Source: an uncultured Phenylobacterium sp.
GTDB taxonomy: Bacteria > Pseudomonadota > Alphaproteobacteria > Caulobacterales > Caulobacteraceae
Length of the DNA: 10,639 nucleotides
Direction: 5' to 3'
Assembly: GCA_945952355.1 (NCBI GenBank)
Contig: CAMFIW010000050.1
Location: 1 to 10,639 of the forward strand
Below the pieces are notes generated by a model, which saw nothing but the letters and a program-made list of their open reading frames with translations, searched no databases and was not told where the DNA came from. The translations under genes were made by a program, and so were the position numbers. Below, piece after piece: positions 6,666 to 10,639 of this stretch. Numbering within the stretch: the first letter of the stretch is position 1; the number at the start of each line of letters is the position of its first letter.

Positions 6666-6690
6666 AACGCCCCGCTCCGTTTCAGGTTCC
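6666..6690 (-). promoter_or_regulatory. Proximal EcfG-type promoter of nepR-ecfG-phyK
   Basis: Minus strand GGAAC (6690-6686), 16 nt, CGTT (6669-6666), exact consensus. The predicted start of transcription is near 6657, about 50 nt before the nepR ATG. It provides positive autoregulation of the sigma factor together with its inhibitor. Confidence 0.8.
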
Positions 6691-6717
6691 CGAAAAACCG
6701 GCGCTTAGGATGCAGAA

Positions 6718-6743
6718 AACGTGGTTAAGAGGGAACCGGTTCC
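6718..6743 (-). promoter_or_regulatory. Distal EcfG-type promoter of nepR, overlapping the phyR promoter
   Basis: Minus strand GGAAC (6743-6739), 17 nt, CGTT (6721-6718). Its -35 forms one half of the 14-bp palindrome GGGAACCGGTTCCC (6731-6744), whose other half is the -35 of the phyR promoter. The predicted start is near 6711. Confidence 0.65.
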
Positions 6744-6756
6744 CGCAAGGAACGTT
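6732..6756 (+). promoter_or_regulatory. EcfG-type promoter of phyR
   Basis: Plus strand GGAAC (6732-6736), 16 nt, CGTT (6753-6756), exact. The predicted start is near 6763, giving a leader of about 64 nt before the phyR TTG. The -35 lies in the palindrome 6731-6744 shared with the distal nepR promoter. Confidence 0.88.
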
Positions 6757-6811
6757 TCGGGCCTTATGTTGGGTTGCGACGCCGCCGGCGGCCGCGACCG
6801 CTCGGACCAAC

Positions 6812-6829
6812 GGGAGGGGATTTCCTTTG
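6812..6829 (+). promoter_or_regulatory. Ribosome-binding site fixing the phyR TTG start
   Basis: GGGAGGGG (6812-6819) lies 7 nt before TTG (6827-6829), followed by the expected PhyR N-terminus SLLARLAPHLPYVRRYARAL. The frame stays open upstream, but that extension crosses the promoter and cannot be translated from its transcript. Confidence 0.85.
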
Positions 6830-7627
6830 AGCCTTCTTGCACGGCTTGCGCCGCATCTGCCCTATGTCCGCCGCTACGCTCGCGCGCTGACCGGCGATCA
6901 GACGACCGGCGATCACTATGTGCGCGTGGCGCTCGAAGCCCTGGCCGCGGGCGAACGCGTCCTAGAGGCCAACCTGACGCCCCGGGTCGCGCTCTACCAT
7001 GTGTTCCATGCCATCTGGTGCTCGACCGGCGCCCAGCTCGAGACCGTGCCGGAATCCGGCGCGACCGGCCAGGAGGACGCCAGCCGCCGCCTGATGCGCA
7101 TCGCGCCACGTTCGCGCCAGGCCTTCCTGCTCACCGCCCTTGAAGGCTTCACCCCCTCCGAAGCCGCTCAGATCCTGGGCGCCGATTTCGCCGAGGTGGA
7201 GAAGCTGATCGCCGACGCCCAGGCCGAGATCGACGCGGAACTGGCGACCGACGTGCTGATCATCGAGGACGAGCCGGTGATCGCCGCCGACATCGAGGCC
7301 CTGGTGACCGAACTCGGTCACACGGTCGTCGACATCGCCGCCACCCGCACCGAGGCGGTGGACGCGGTCGCCCGCAAGACGCCGGGCCTCGTGCTGGCCG
7401 ACATCCAGCTCGCCGACGGTTCGTCGGGCATCGACGCGGTGAAGGACATCCTCGCCCGCCTCGACGTGCCGGTGATCTTCATCACCGCCTTCCCCGAGCG
7501 CTTGCTGACCGGGGAGCGTCCCGAGCCGACCTTCCTGATCACCAAGCCCTTCCAGCCCGAGACGGTGAAGGCGGCGATCGGCCAGGCCCTGTTCTTCCAC
7601 CCGCGCAGCACCCGCAAGGCGGCCTGA
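6827..7627 (+). CDS. phyR: General stress response regulator PhyR (sigma-like domain plus receiver)
   Basis: 266 residues. PhyR is the anti-anti-sigma factor: when phosphorylated, its sigma-mimic domain opens and captures NepR, freeing EcfG. Residues 1-60 look like sigma region 2 (LLARLAPHLPYVRRYARALTG) and about 85-135 like region 4 (APRSRQAFLLTALEGFTPSEAAQILG), without a functional DNA-reading helix. The receiver (141-266) has Glu147/Asp148, phospho-acceptor Asp192 in LADIQLADGSSG, Thr220 in FITAFPERLL and Lys240 in ITKPF. The TAFPERLLTGERPEPTFLITKPF stretch, from residue 220, is typical of PhyR-type receivers. It is divergent from nepR and has its own EcfG promoter (6732-6756), so the whole switch is under positive feedback. 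It starts at TTG. Confidence 0.97.
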   Translation: MSLLARLAPHLPYVRRYARALTGDQTTGDHYVRVALEALAAGERVLEANLTPRVALYHVFHAIWCSTGAQLETVPESGATGQEDASRRLMRIAPRSRQAFLLTALEGFTPSEAAQILGADFAEVEKLIADAQAEIDAELATDVLIIEDEPVIAADIEALVTELGHTVVDIAATRTEAVDAVARKTPGLVLADIQLADGSSGIDAVKDILARLDVPVIFITAFPERLLTGERPEPTFLITKPFQPETVKAAIGQALFFHPRSTRKAA

Positions 7628-7632
7628 CCCGC

Positions 7633-7657
7633 GGAACGGCGCGGGTTCGCCGGCGTT
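7633..7657 (+). promoter_or_regulatory. EcfG-type promoter of the DUF1328 gene
   Basis: GGAAC (7633-7637), 16 nt, CGTT (7654-7657), exact consensus, beginning 6 bp after the phyR stop. The predicted start is near 7664, giving a leader of about 45 nt. It separates DUF1328 expression from phyR, although read-through from phyR is also possible, as no terminator is evident. Confidence 0.85.
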
Positions 7658-7708
7658 GATCGCGTGAGGGTGGGCGCGCGGGCGCCCATCGCATGCGGGA
7701 GACGCGCC

Positions 7709-7882
7709 ATGCTCAGCTGGGCCATCATCTTTGCTCTGCTCGCCGTACTGGCGGGCTTCCTCGGGTTCGTCGGCCTGGCGGGATTCGCCGCGACCGTGGC
7801 CAAGGTTCTCTTTCTGATCTTCCTGGTCCTGCTCGTGGCCAGCTTCGTCGTTCGGGCTGTACGCGGCCAGTCGGTTCTCTAG
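7709..7882 (+). CDS. DUF1328 (YtjA-type) small membrane protein
   Basis: 57 residues from ATG 7709; GGGAG (7697-7701) 7 nt upstream supports this start over a longer GTG frame. Two hydrophobic helices fill almost the whole protein (about 5-26 and 30-50), with glycines in the first and the turn (GFLGFVGLAGFAATVAKVLF), then a short basic tail. This matches DUF1328, a family of about 55 residues of unknown function that is often seen among stress-induced genes in Proteobacteria. The exact EcfG promoter immediately upstream places it in the general stress regulon. A perfect palindromic terminator follows at 7911. Confidence 0.9.
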   Translation: MLSWAIIFALLAVLAGFLGFVGLAGFAATVAKVLFLIFLVLLVASFVVRAVRGQSVL

Positions 7883-7910
7883 GCTGGCCTCCACGCGCTC
7901 TCGCGGAAAA

Positions 7911-7940
7911 GGAACGGCCGCCCGATCGGGCGGCCGTTCC
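7911..7940. terminator. Bidirectional terminator, perfect 30-bp palindrome
   Basis: GGAACGGCCGCCCG and CGGGCGGCCGTTCC flank the centre; the entire 30 bp reads the same on both strands. AAAA precedes it on the plus strand, giving TTTT after it on the minus strand. It separates DUF1328 (+) from the converging unknown operon (-). The GGAAC and CGTT at its ends are 19 nt apart and part of the stem, so I do not count it as an EcfG promoter. Confidence 0.85.
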
Positions 7941-7962
7941 ATGTCGGCGGCGTCGCCGCAGG

Positions 7963-8220
7963 CTAGGGCTGGCTTGGCGAGCCGGGCTTCTGCTGCGCGG
8001 CGGGTTCGCCCATGTCGAAGCTGCGCGCCGTCGCCGCCTTTCGCGCGTCGTGCGGCTCGGTGGCGGCGAGATCGGGCGCCTTCCAAGTCCAGGCGCCAAA
8101 CAGGGCCAGGGCCGCGAGCGCGGTCGAGGCGAGAAGAACCCAGAGGACGTGGCGTCCCCAGCGGCCCTGACGCGCGCGGGTGGCGCTCAGGGTCGGATGC
8201 CCCCGCATCGGACTGGCCAT
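7963..8220 (-). CDS. Single-pass membrane protein, unknown function (second gene of a stress operon)
   Basis: 85 residues from ATG 8220-8218, with AGGAG 6 nt upstream, a strong ribosome site. The N-terminus is basic (RGHPTLSATRARQGRWGR), then a TM helix at about 24-46 (LWVLLASTALAALALFGAW). A polar tail of about 40 residues, rich in Ala, Asp, Glu and Pro, should lie in the periplasm if the positive-inside rule holds. No known motif and no family recognised. It starts 18 bp after the stop of the upstream gene, so the two form one operon that ends at the 7911-7940 terminator. The EcfG promoter at 8486-8511 suggests stress induction. Confidence 0.75.
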   Translation of the reverse strand: MASPMRGHPTLSATRARQGRWGRHVLWVLLASTALAALALFGAWTWKAPDLAATEPHDARKAATARSFDMGEPAAQQKPGSPSQP

Positions 8221-8238
8221 ATGAAACTCCTGACTGAA

Positions 8239-8442
8239 CTAGGTGGGGAAGTAGCCGAACGGTCCCGGCGGAATCGGATGGGCCATGTCCCGATGCGCCG
8301 TGAGCTGGCCGATCAGGCCGCCCGCCAGCGCGACGGACAACACGACGCACAGAGCCGCCAGGCGCCGGCGAACAGGCCGATGGCGCGGCGGCCGCGCCAG
8401 GTGAACCACCCCGTCGTAGGGGCTCTCGATTCCGTGGATCAT
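8239..8442 (-). CDS. Single-pass membrane protein, unknown function (first gene of a stress operon)
   Basis: 67 residues from ATG 8442-8440. A GGGGGA about 8 nt upstream fits this start better than the longer frame to 8478, which would begin at the predicted transcription start itself. The N-terminal part is rich in Arg, His and Pro (HLARPPRHRPVRRRL), followed by a TM helix at about 28-49 (LAALCVVLSVALAGGLIGQL) and a short Pro/Gly-rich end (HPIPPGPFGYFPT). Not recognised. With the downstream one-TM gene it forms a two-gene operon; both products have a basic cytoplasmic N-terminus and one helix, so a membrane complex is possible but unproven. An EcfG-type promoter lies about 45 bp upstream. 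Confidence 0.7.
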   Translation of the reverse strand: MIHGIESPYDGVVHLARPPRHRPVRRRLAALCVVLSVALAGGLIGQLTAHRDMAHPIPPGPFGYFPT

Positions 8443-8485
8443 TTGCGATCCCCCATGGGACGGGCGGTGCGCCCGCACGGAAGGA

Positions 8486-8511
8486 AACGCGACATTGACG
8501 GATCGCGTTCC
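8486..8511 (-). promoter_or_regulatory. EcfG-type promoter of the two-gene unknown operon
   Basis: Minus strand GGAAC (8511-8507), 17 nt, CGTT (8489-8486). The predicted start is near 8479, 37 nt before the ATG at 8442. The element is part of an imperfect inverted repeat (GGAAACGCGA ... TCGCGTTCC, 8483-8511), so the plus strand carries a degenerate copy (GGAAA, 18 nt, CGTT) pointing to the PRC-barrel-like gene. Confidence 0.75.
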
Positions 8512-8585
8512 GCCCCGGCGCGGCCATAGTCGCCGATTATGTCTTGCCCGAACCGGGGGGCGGCTCCCATCTAAGGGTCATGAAC

Positions 8586-8900
8586 ATGTTTCGCGCGTCC
8601 GTCCTTTCCTTGGCCCTCTTGCTCGGTGCGACCGCCGCCGTGGCCCAGGGTGCGTCCGGCGCCCTGGAGGGGCGTCCGGTCAAGGGCGCGGGCGGCGTGG
8701 TCCTGGGGGTGGTCGAGCGCGTGATCTACGGCGCCGACGGCCATCCGGCGCAGGTGCTCGTGCGCCCCAGGGGCCCGCGTCCCGCCGGCCCGCACAGCCT
8801 GGCCTTCAATGGCCTCGTCCAGACGGCCGACGGACTGTCGACTCCGCTGACCAAGGCCGAGTTCGACGCCATGCCGACGGTCAATCTCGACGCCAACTGA
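8586..8900 (+). CDS. Secreted PRC-barrel-like protein
   Basis: 104 residues from ATG 8586. AAGGG (8573-8577) is 8 nt upstream of this ATG but only 2 nt from the in-frame ATG at 8580, so 8586 is preferred; 8580 would add two residues. Residues 1-20 are a Sec signal peptide (FRASVLSLALLLGATAAVA) with a likely AVA/QG cut. The mature part has the beta-rich pattern of PRC-barrel domains: GGVVLGVVERVIYGADGHP, AQVLVRPRG, then a variable loop (PRPAGPHSLAFN) and LTKAEFDAMPTV. Such periplasmic PRC-like proteins are common in Caulobacterales and their ligand is not known. It stands alone between divergent operon and sRNA candidate. Confident as a gene; moderate on the fold. Confidence 0.82.
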   Translation: MFRASVLSLALLLGATAAVAQGASGALEGRPVKGAGGVVLGVVERVIYGADGHPAQVLVRPRGPRPAGPHSLAFNGLVQTADGLSTPLTKAEFDAMPTVNLDAN

Positions 8901-8938
8901 CCGGCTTTCGAGTCCGCGAAAAAATTTCGCCTTCAGCG

Positions 8939-8963
8939 GGAACGATGATCCGGCGCGGGGGTT
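8939..8963 (+). promoter_or_regulatory. Probable EcfG-type promoter of a small RNA
   Basis: GGAAC (8939-8943), 17 nt, GTT (8961-8963); the base before GTT is G rather than the usual C. The predicted start is near 8970, exactly where a 13-bp RNA stem begins. No protein gene follows on this strand, which is why I read it as a small-RNA promoter. One similarly relaxed match elsewhere (408-432) has no such context. Confidence 0.5.
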
Positions 8964-8969
8964 CTTCAC

Positions 8970-9090
8970 ATGCGGAGGCGGCGACGCCCCCCCCGACTTG
9001 AGGCCGGCGACATGCCGGTCTGCCGTCTCCGCACCCCTTTTCTCGATGATGCAACAAACTCGGCGGGCCATCGGCCCGCCGATCTTCTTT
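8970..9090 (+). ncRNA. Candidate general-stress small RNA with an exposed C-rich loop
   Basis: The 223 bp between the PRC-like gene and the OmpA gene hold no credible protein but a well-folded plus-strand RNA. TGCGGAGGCGGCG (8971-8983) pairs with TGCCGTCTCCGCA (9021-9033): 11 Watson-Crick pairs and 2 G-U. Inside it, 9002-9008 pairs with 9014-9020 around GACAT and stacks directly on the outer stem, leaving an 18-nt unpaired segment (8984-9001) with eight consecutive C. A linker and a terminator hairpin with ATCTTCTTT close it at about 9090. With the EcfG-like promoter this is a complete sRNA unit of about 120 nt. The layout recalls Caulobacter GsrN, a SigT-dependent sRNA that acts through a C-rich loop, but I cannot confirm homology by eye. 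The alternative is an untranslated structured leader or chance. Confidence 0.5.
9061..9090. terminator. Terminator hairpin between sRNA candidate and the ompA-like gene
   Basis: CGGCGGGCC (9061-9069), ATC loop, GGCCCGCCG (9073-9081): nine perfect pairs, followed on the plus strand by ATCTTCTTT. On the minus strand it lies 42 nt after the OmpA-like stop and is followed by AGTTTGTTG, so it can serve both sides. Confidence 0.8.
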
Positions 9091-9123
9091 GCGCCTGTCG
9101 CCGCCCGGTCGGCCGACGCCCGC

Positions 9124-9579
9124 TCAGCTCTTGGGCTGGGCGAGCTTCAAGGTGACGTCGGCGCGCCTGCGCAAGGGGCGGACGTCGCCCGCCGCGTTGA
9201 CCGCGCCGGCCTGTCCGGCGGCGGTGGTCTCGAAGGTGGCGGCCGGCAGGCCGGTGGCCTTCAACGCCATCGTCACCGCCTGGGCGCGTTTCTCCGACAG
9301 GGCCAGGTTGGCGTCCGGCGCGCCGGCGGCGTCGGCCAGACCCAGCACCGAGACCTGTGAGACCGTGCAGCCCTTGGCCTGGGCTGCGGCGGCCTTCAGC
9401 ACCGCGCGGCCCTCCTTGGTGACCTCGGCGGATTGCGGTTCGAAATAGATCTGCACCGTCACGTCGGCGCAGGCGCGCGTCGGCTTGACGATCCGATCCC
9501 GCCCGGTTCCGACCGTCGCGCAGCTCGCCAGAGCCGCCGCCGTCACCGCCATCACCGCCGCCGTCCCGATCGCACGCAT
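9124..9579 (-). CDS. OmpA-family lipoprotein
   Basis: 151 residues from ATG 9579-9577, with GAGGG 6 nt upstream. Residues 1-19 are a lipoprotein signal peptide ending in lipobox L-A-S-Cys20. An OmpA C-terminal-like domain spans about 41-147: VQIYFEPQSAEVTKEG (strand/helix 1), VLGLADAAGAPDANLALSEKRAQAVTMAL split across the usual D-x-x-G/LSxxRA region, and RPLRRRADVTL at the end in place of NRRVEI. This fold normally clamps peptidoglycan through an Asp and an Arg; the second is kept (RRRAD), while the TDxxG loop reads LADAAG. It is preceded by a terminator (9610-9638), so it needs its own promoter; I see no EcfG box for it. Likely outer-membrane anchored, tethering envelope to wall. Confidence 0.88.
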   Translation of the reverse strand: MRAIGTAAVMAVTAAALASCATVGTGRDRIVKPTRACADVTVQIYFEPQSAEVTKEGRAVLKAAAAQAKGCTVSQVSVLGLADAAGAPDANLALSEKRAQAVTMALKATGLPAATFETTAAGQAGAVNAAGDVRPLRRRADVTLKLAQPKS

Positions 9580-9609
9580 CGCCAGCCCTCTTCCGTGTCC
9601 CTAAGAACA

Positions 9610-9638
9610 AGGGGCGGCCAGCATAGCCGACCGCCCCT
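9610..9638 (-). terminator. Rho-independent terminator of the glycine-zipper gene
   Basis: AGGGGCGG (9610-9617) and CCGCCCCT (9631-9638) form an 8-bp stem. On the minus strand it is followed by TGTTCTTAG. It begins 26 nt after the stop of the gene at 9664 and lies just upstream of the OmpA-like gene, which it insulates. Confidence 0.75.
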
Positions 9639-9663
9639 CTCAATCCAGACCCAGCTCGCCGCG

Positions 9664-10020
9664 TCAGCGGGGGCTGCCGTCTTCCCAGAAATATCGGCCG
9701 GTGGCCGGGTCGTAGTAGTAATAGCGGCCTGCGCGCTCGTCGTAGTACTGGCGATGGTTCGGGGCGCTGGCCCCACAGCCGCCATCCTCGCGACAGCCCT
9801 TGATGGCGCCGGCCGTACCGCCGATCGCGGCGCCGATCGCGGCGCCGGCCGCGGCGTCGCCGTGACCCACATTGTTGCCGATCACCGCCCCGGCGAGGGC
9901 GCCGAGCGCCGCGCCGCCCGCGGCGTTGCGTTCCGTATTGCCGGTGGTGGTGCAGGCGGCGGCCAAGACGCCGGCGGCGGCTACGGCGAGACACGGTTTG
10001 AGCAGTTTGGTGCTGAGCAT
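9664..10020 (-). CDS. Glycine-zipper lipoprotein with Tyr-rich tail
   Basis: 118 residues from ATG 10020-10018; AGGAGA 7 nt upstream fixes the start. The signal peptide ends in lipobox L-A-A-A-Cys23. Residues about 33-74 are a glycine-zipper helical hairpin with small residues at every fourth position (AAGGAALGALAGAVIGNNVG, then AAAGAAIGAAIGGTAGAIKG), the type found in Rick_17kDa/YMGG envelope proteins. The C-terminus carries two degenerate repeats of the form Y-Y-x-x-x-[AT]-G-R-Y-Y/F (QYYDERAGRYYYYDPATGRYFWEDG, read as two units). Two cysteines (KGCREDGGCG) sit between. An EcfG-type promoter lies about 36 bp upstream and a terminator follows, so it is a monocistronic stress gene. Function is probably outer-membrane integrity, by family analogy only. 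Confidence 0.88.
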   Translation of the reverse strand: MLSTKLLKPCLAVAAAGVLAAACTTTGNTERNAAGGAALGALAGAVIGNNVGHGDAAAGAAIGAAIGGTAGAIKGCREDGGCGASAPNHRQYYDERAGRYYYYDPATGRYFWEDGSPR

Positions 10021-10055
10021 CGTGGGCTCTCCTGTTTATCCCCGTCCTGTCCCCC

Positions 10056-10081
10056 AACGTCCCCTGATGGGGCGCGGTTCC
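10056..10081 (-). promoter_or_regulatory. EcfG-type promoter of the glycine-zipper lipoprotein gene
   Basis: Minus strand GGAAC (10081-10077), 17 nt, CGTT (10059-10056). The predicted start is near 10049, with a leader of about 28 nt. Its -35 stands back to back with that of the lipid-kinase promoter in GGTTCCGTCGGAACC (10076-10090). Confidence 0.8.
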
Positions 10082-10084
10082 GTC

Positions 10085-10109
10085 GGAACCGGAAACAGCC
10101 TGCGCCGTT
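10085..10109 (+). promoter_or_regulatory. EcfG-type promoter of the lipid kinase gene
   Basis: Plus strand GGAAC (10085-10089), 16 nt, CGTT (10106-10109), exact. The predicted start is near 10117, about 23 nt before the ATG at 10140. Confidence 0.85.
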
Positions 10110-10139
10110 TCGGTGGTTCGCCACAACGCCAAAGAGACC

Positions 10140-10639
10140 ATGCCAGCCATTCGCCGTATCGAACTGGTCGCCAACGTCGCGTCGGGAAGCGTGGGGCCGC
10201 AGGCGCCCGACCAGGCTCGAGCCCTGCTGTCCGAACTGGGGATCGAGGCGCGGGTCCAGGCTTCGGACGGCTCCGACATCGCCGCCTGCCTGCGGCGCGC
10301 CGTCGACGCCGGGCCCGATCTGGTCGCAGTCCTCGCCGGCGACGGCACCGCCCGGAGCGCGATCGAGCTCTGCGGGCGCGACGGGCCGATGGTCGCGCCC
10401 CTGCCGGGCGGGACCATGAACATGCTCCCCTATGCGATCTATGGGCGCGTGCCCTGGGCCCAGGCCCTGCGATCGGCGCTCGAGACCGGCGATGCGCGGA
10501 GTATCGGCGGCGGCGAGGTCGAGGGACGCTCCTTCCTGGTCGCGGCCATCCTCGGCGCACCGGCCCTCTGGGCGCCGGCGCGGGAGGCGGCGCGCCCCGG
10601 CAATCTCCGTGCGGCCCGGCGGCGTGGCTACCTGGCTTG
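10140..10639 (+). CDS. Diacylglycerol kinase-family lipid kinase (N-terminal 166 residues)
   Basis: ATG 10140 opens a frame that runs off the window after 166 residues; full members are about 300. The catalytic domain begins with NVASG (12-16, the usual NPxSG), followed by the nucleotide-binding VLAGDGT (64-70, GGDGT in most relatives) and PLPGGTMNML (88-97, normally GTxND). The family phosphorylates diacylglycerol, ceramide/sphingosine or related lipids with ATP. The A for G before GDGT and GTMNM for GTxND are variants whose effect I cannot judge. The ribosome site is weak (AAGAGA). An exact EcfG promoter directly upstream makes it a likely stress-regulated enzyme of membrane-lipid remodelling, divergent from the glycine-zipper lipoprotein. 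Lipid substrate is unknown; Caulobacterales do make sphingolipids. Confidence 0.85.
   Translation, partial: MPAIRRIELVANVASGSVGPQAPDQARALLSELGIEARVQASDGSDIAACLRRAVDAGPDLVAVLAGDGTARSAIELCGRDGPMVAPLPGGTMNMLPYAIYGRVPWAQALRSALETGDARSIGGGEVEGRSFLVAAILGAPALWAPAREAARPGNLRAARRRGYLA

Noticed and set aside
6749..6775. Second plus-strand GGAAC inside the phyR promoter
   Set aside because: The nearest GTT elements are 14 and 19 nt away, outside the 16-17 nt spacing.
7911..7940. GGAAC ... CGTT ends of the palindrome as an EcfG promoter
   Set aside because: The spacing is 19 nt and both boxes are arms of a perfect 30-bp hairpin between converging genes, so it is a terminator.
6962..8527. 521-codon minus-strand frame over phyR and neighbours
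   Set aside because: It is a shadow of phyR and of the small operon; no ribosome site, no recognisable domain, and it crosses the 30-bp palindromic terminator.
8970..9155. 61-codon Arg-rich ORF in the sRNA region
   Set aside because: Its ATG is at the predicted transcript 5' end with no ribosome site, and it runs through the terminator; RNA structure explains the sequence better.
8966..10423. 485-codon minus-strand frame across the OmpA, glycine-zipper and lipid-kinase region
   Set aside because: It spans two genes in another frame, two terminators and several promoters; the translation is Arg/Gly repeats without motifs.
1..10639. tRNA, rRNA, CRISPR, insertion sequence or prophage features
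   Set aside because: No transposase, integrase, direct repeat array or recognisable structural RNA of these types is seen; base composition appears uniform.

Overview
The window is GC-rich alphaproteobacterial chromosome, most likely from the Caulobacterales (Caulobacter/Phenylobacterium/Brevundimonas group). Three things point there: an almost textbook ChpT, a complete EcfG-type general stress response (GSR) locus, and the gene order chpT - receiver - cheR - entericidin - phyK - ecfG - nepR - phyR. As I recall it, Caulobacter crescentus has the same order from chpT to phyR. I see no IS element, tRNA, rRNA or CRISPR array. It reads as core chromosome.

Left part (1-3868): the C-terminal half of a PiuC/YbiX-type Fe(II)/2-oxoglutarate hydroxylase; a small one-TM protein behind a palindrome; a minus-strand pair, DUF3553 then cysQ, coupled by an ATGA overlap; then, divergently, chpT (the CckA-to-CtrA/CpdR phosphotransferase), a single-domain receiver with a TTG start, and an orphan cheR coupled to it by another ATGA overlap. 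A strong hairpin closes this part.

Middle (3889-7882): the GSR core. On the minus strand lie nepR (anti-sigma), ecfG (sigma) and phyK (membrane HisKA_2 kinase), followed by an entericidin-like lipoprotein. Divergent on the plus strand are phyR (sigma-mimic/receiver anti-anti-sigma) and a DUF1328 membrane peptide.

Right part (7911-10639): a two-gene operon of unknown one-TM proteins, a secreted PRC-barrel-like protein, an unannotated stretch that I interpret as a small RNA gene, an OmpA-domain lipoprotein, a glycine-zipper lipoprotein, and the start of a diacylglycerol-kinase-family lipid kinase running off the window.

The unifying observation is the distribution of the EcfG promoter consensus (GGAAC, 16-17 nt, CGTT). 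Read by eye on both strands, it occurs exactly nine times. Eight copies sit just upstream of, and correctly oriented to, genes: entericidin, nepR (two tandem copies), phyR, DUF1328, the unknown operon, the glycine-zipper gene and the lipid kinase. The ninth lies inside nepR in antisense. A tenth, slightly weaker copy (GGTT) precedes the putative sRNA. A rough hand estimate, assuming about 68% GC, is 0.1-0.2 exact matches expected by chance in the window. The region is therefore best read as a GSR island: the regulators plus a cluster of envelope-directed outputs and probably one sRNA. Two promoter pairs share or abut palindromic -35 elements.
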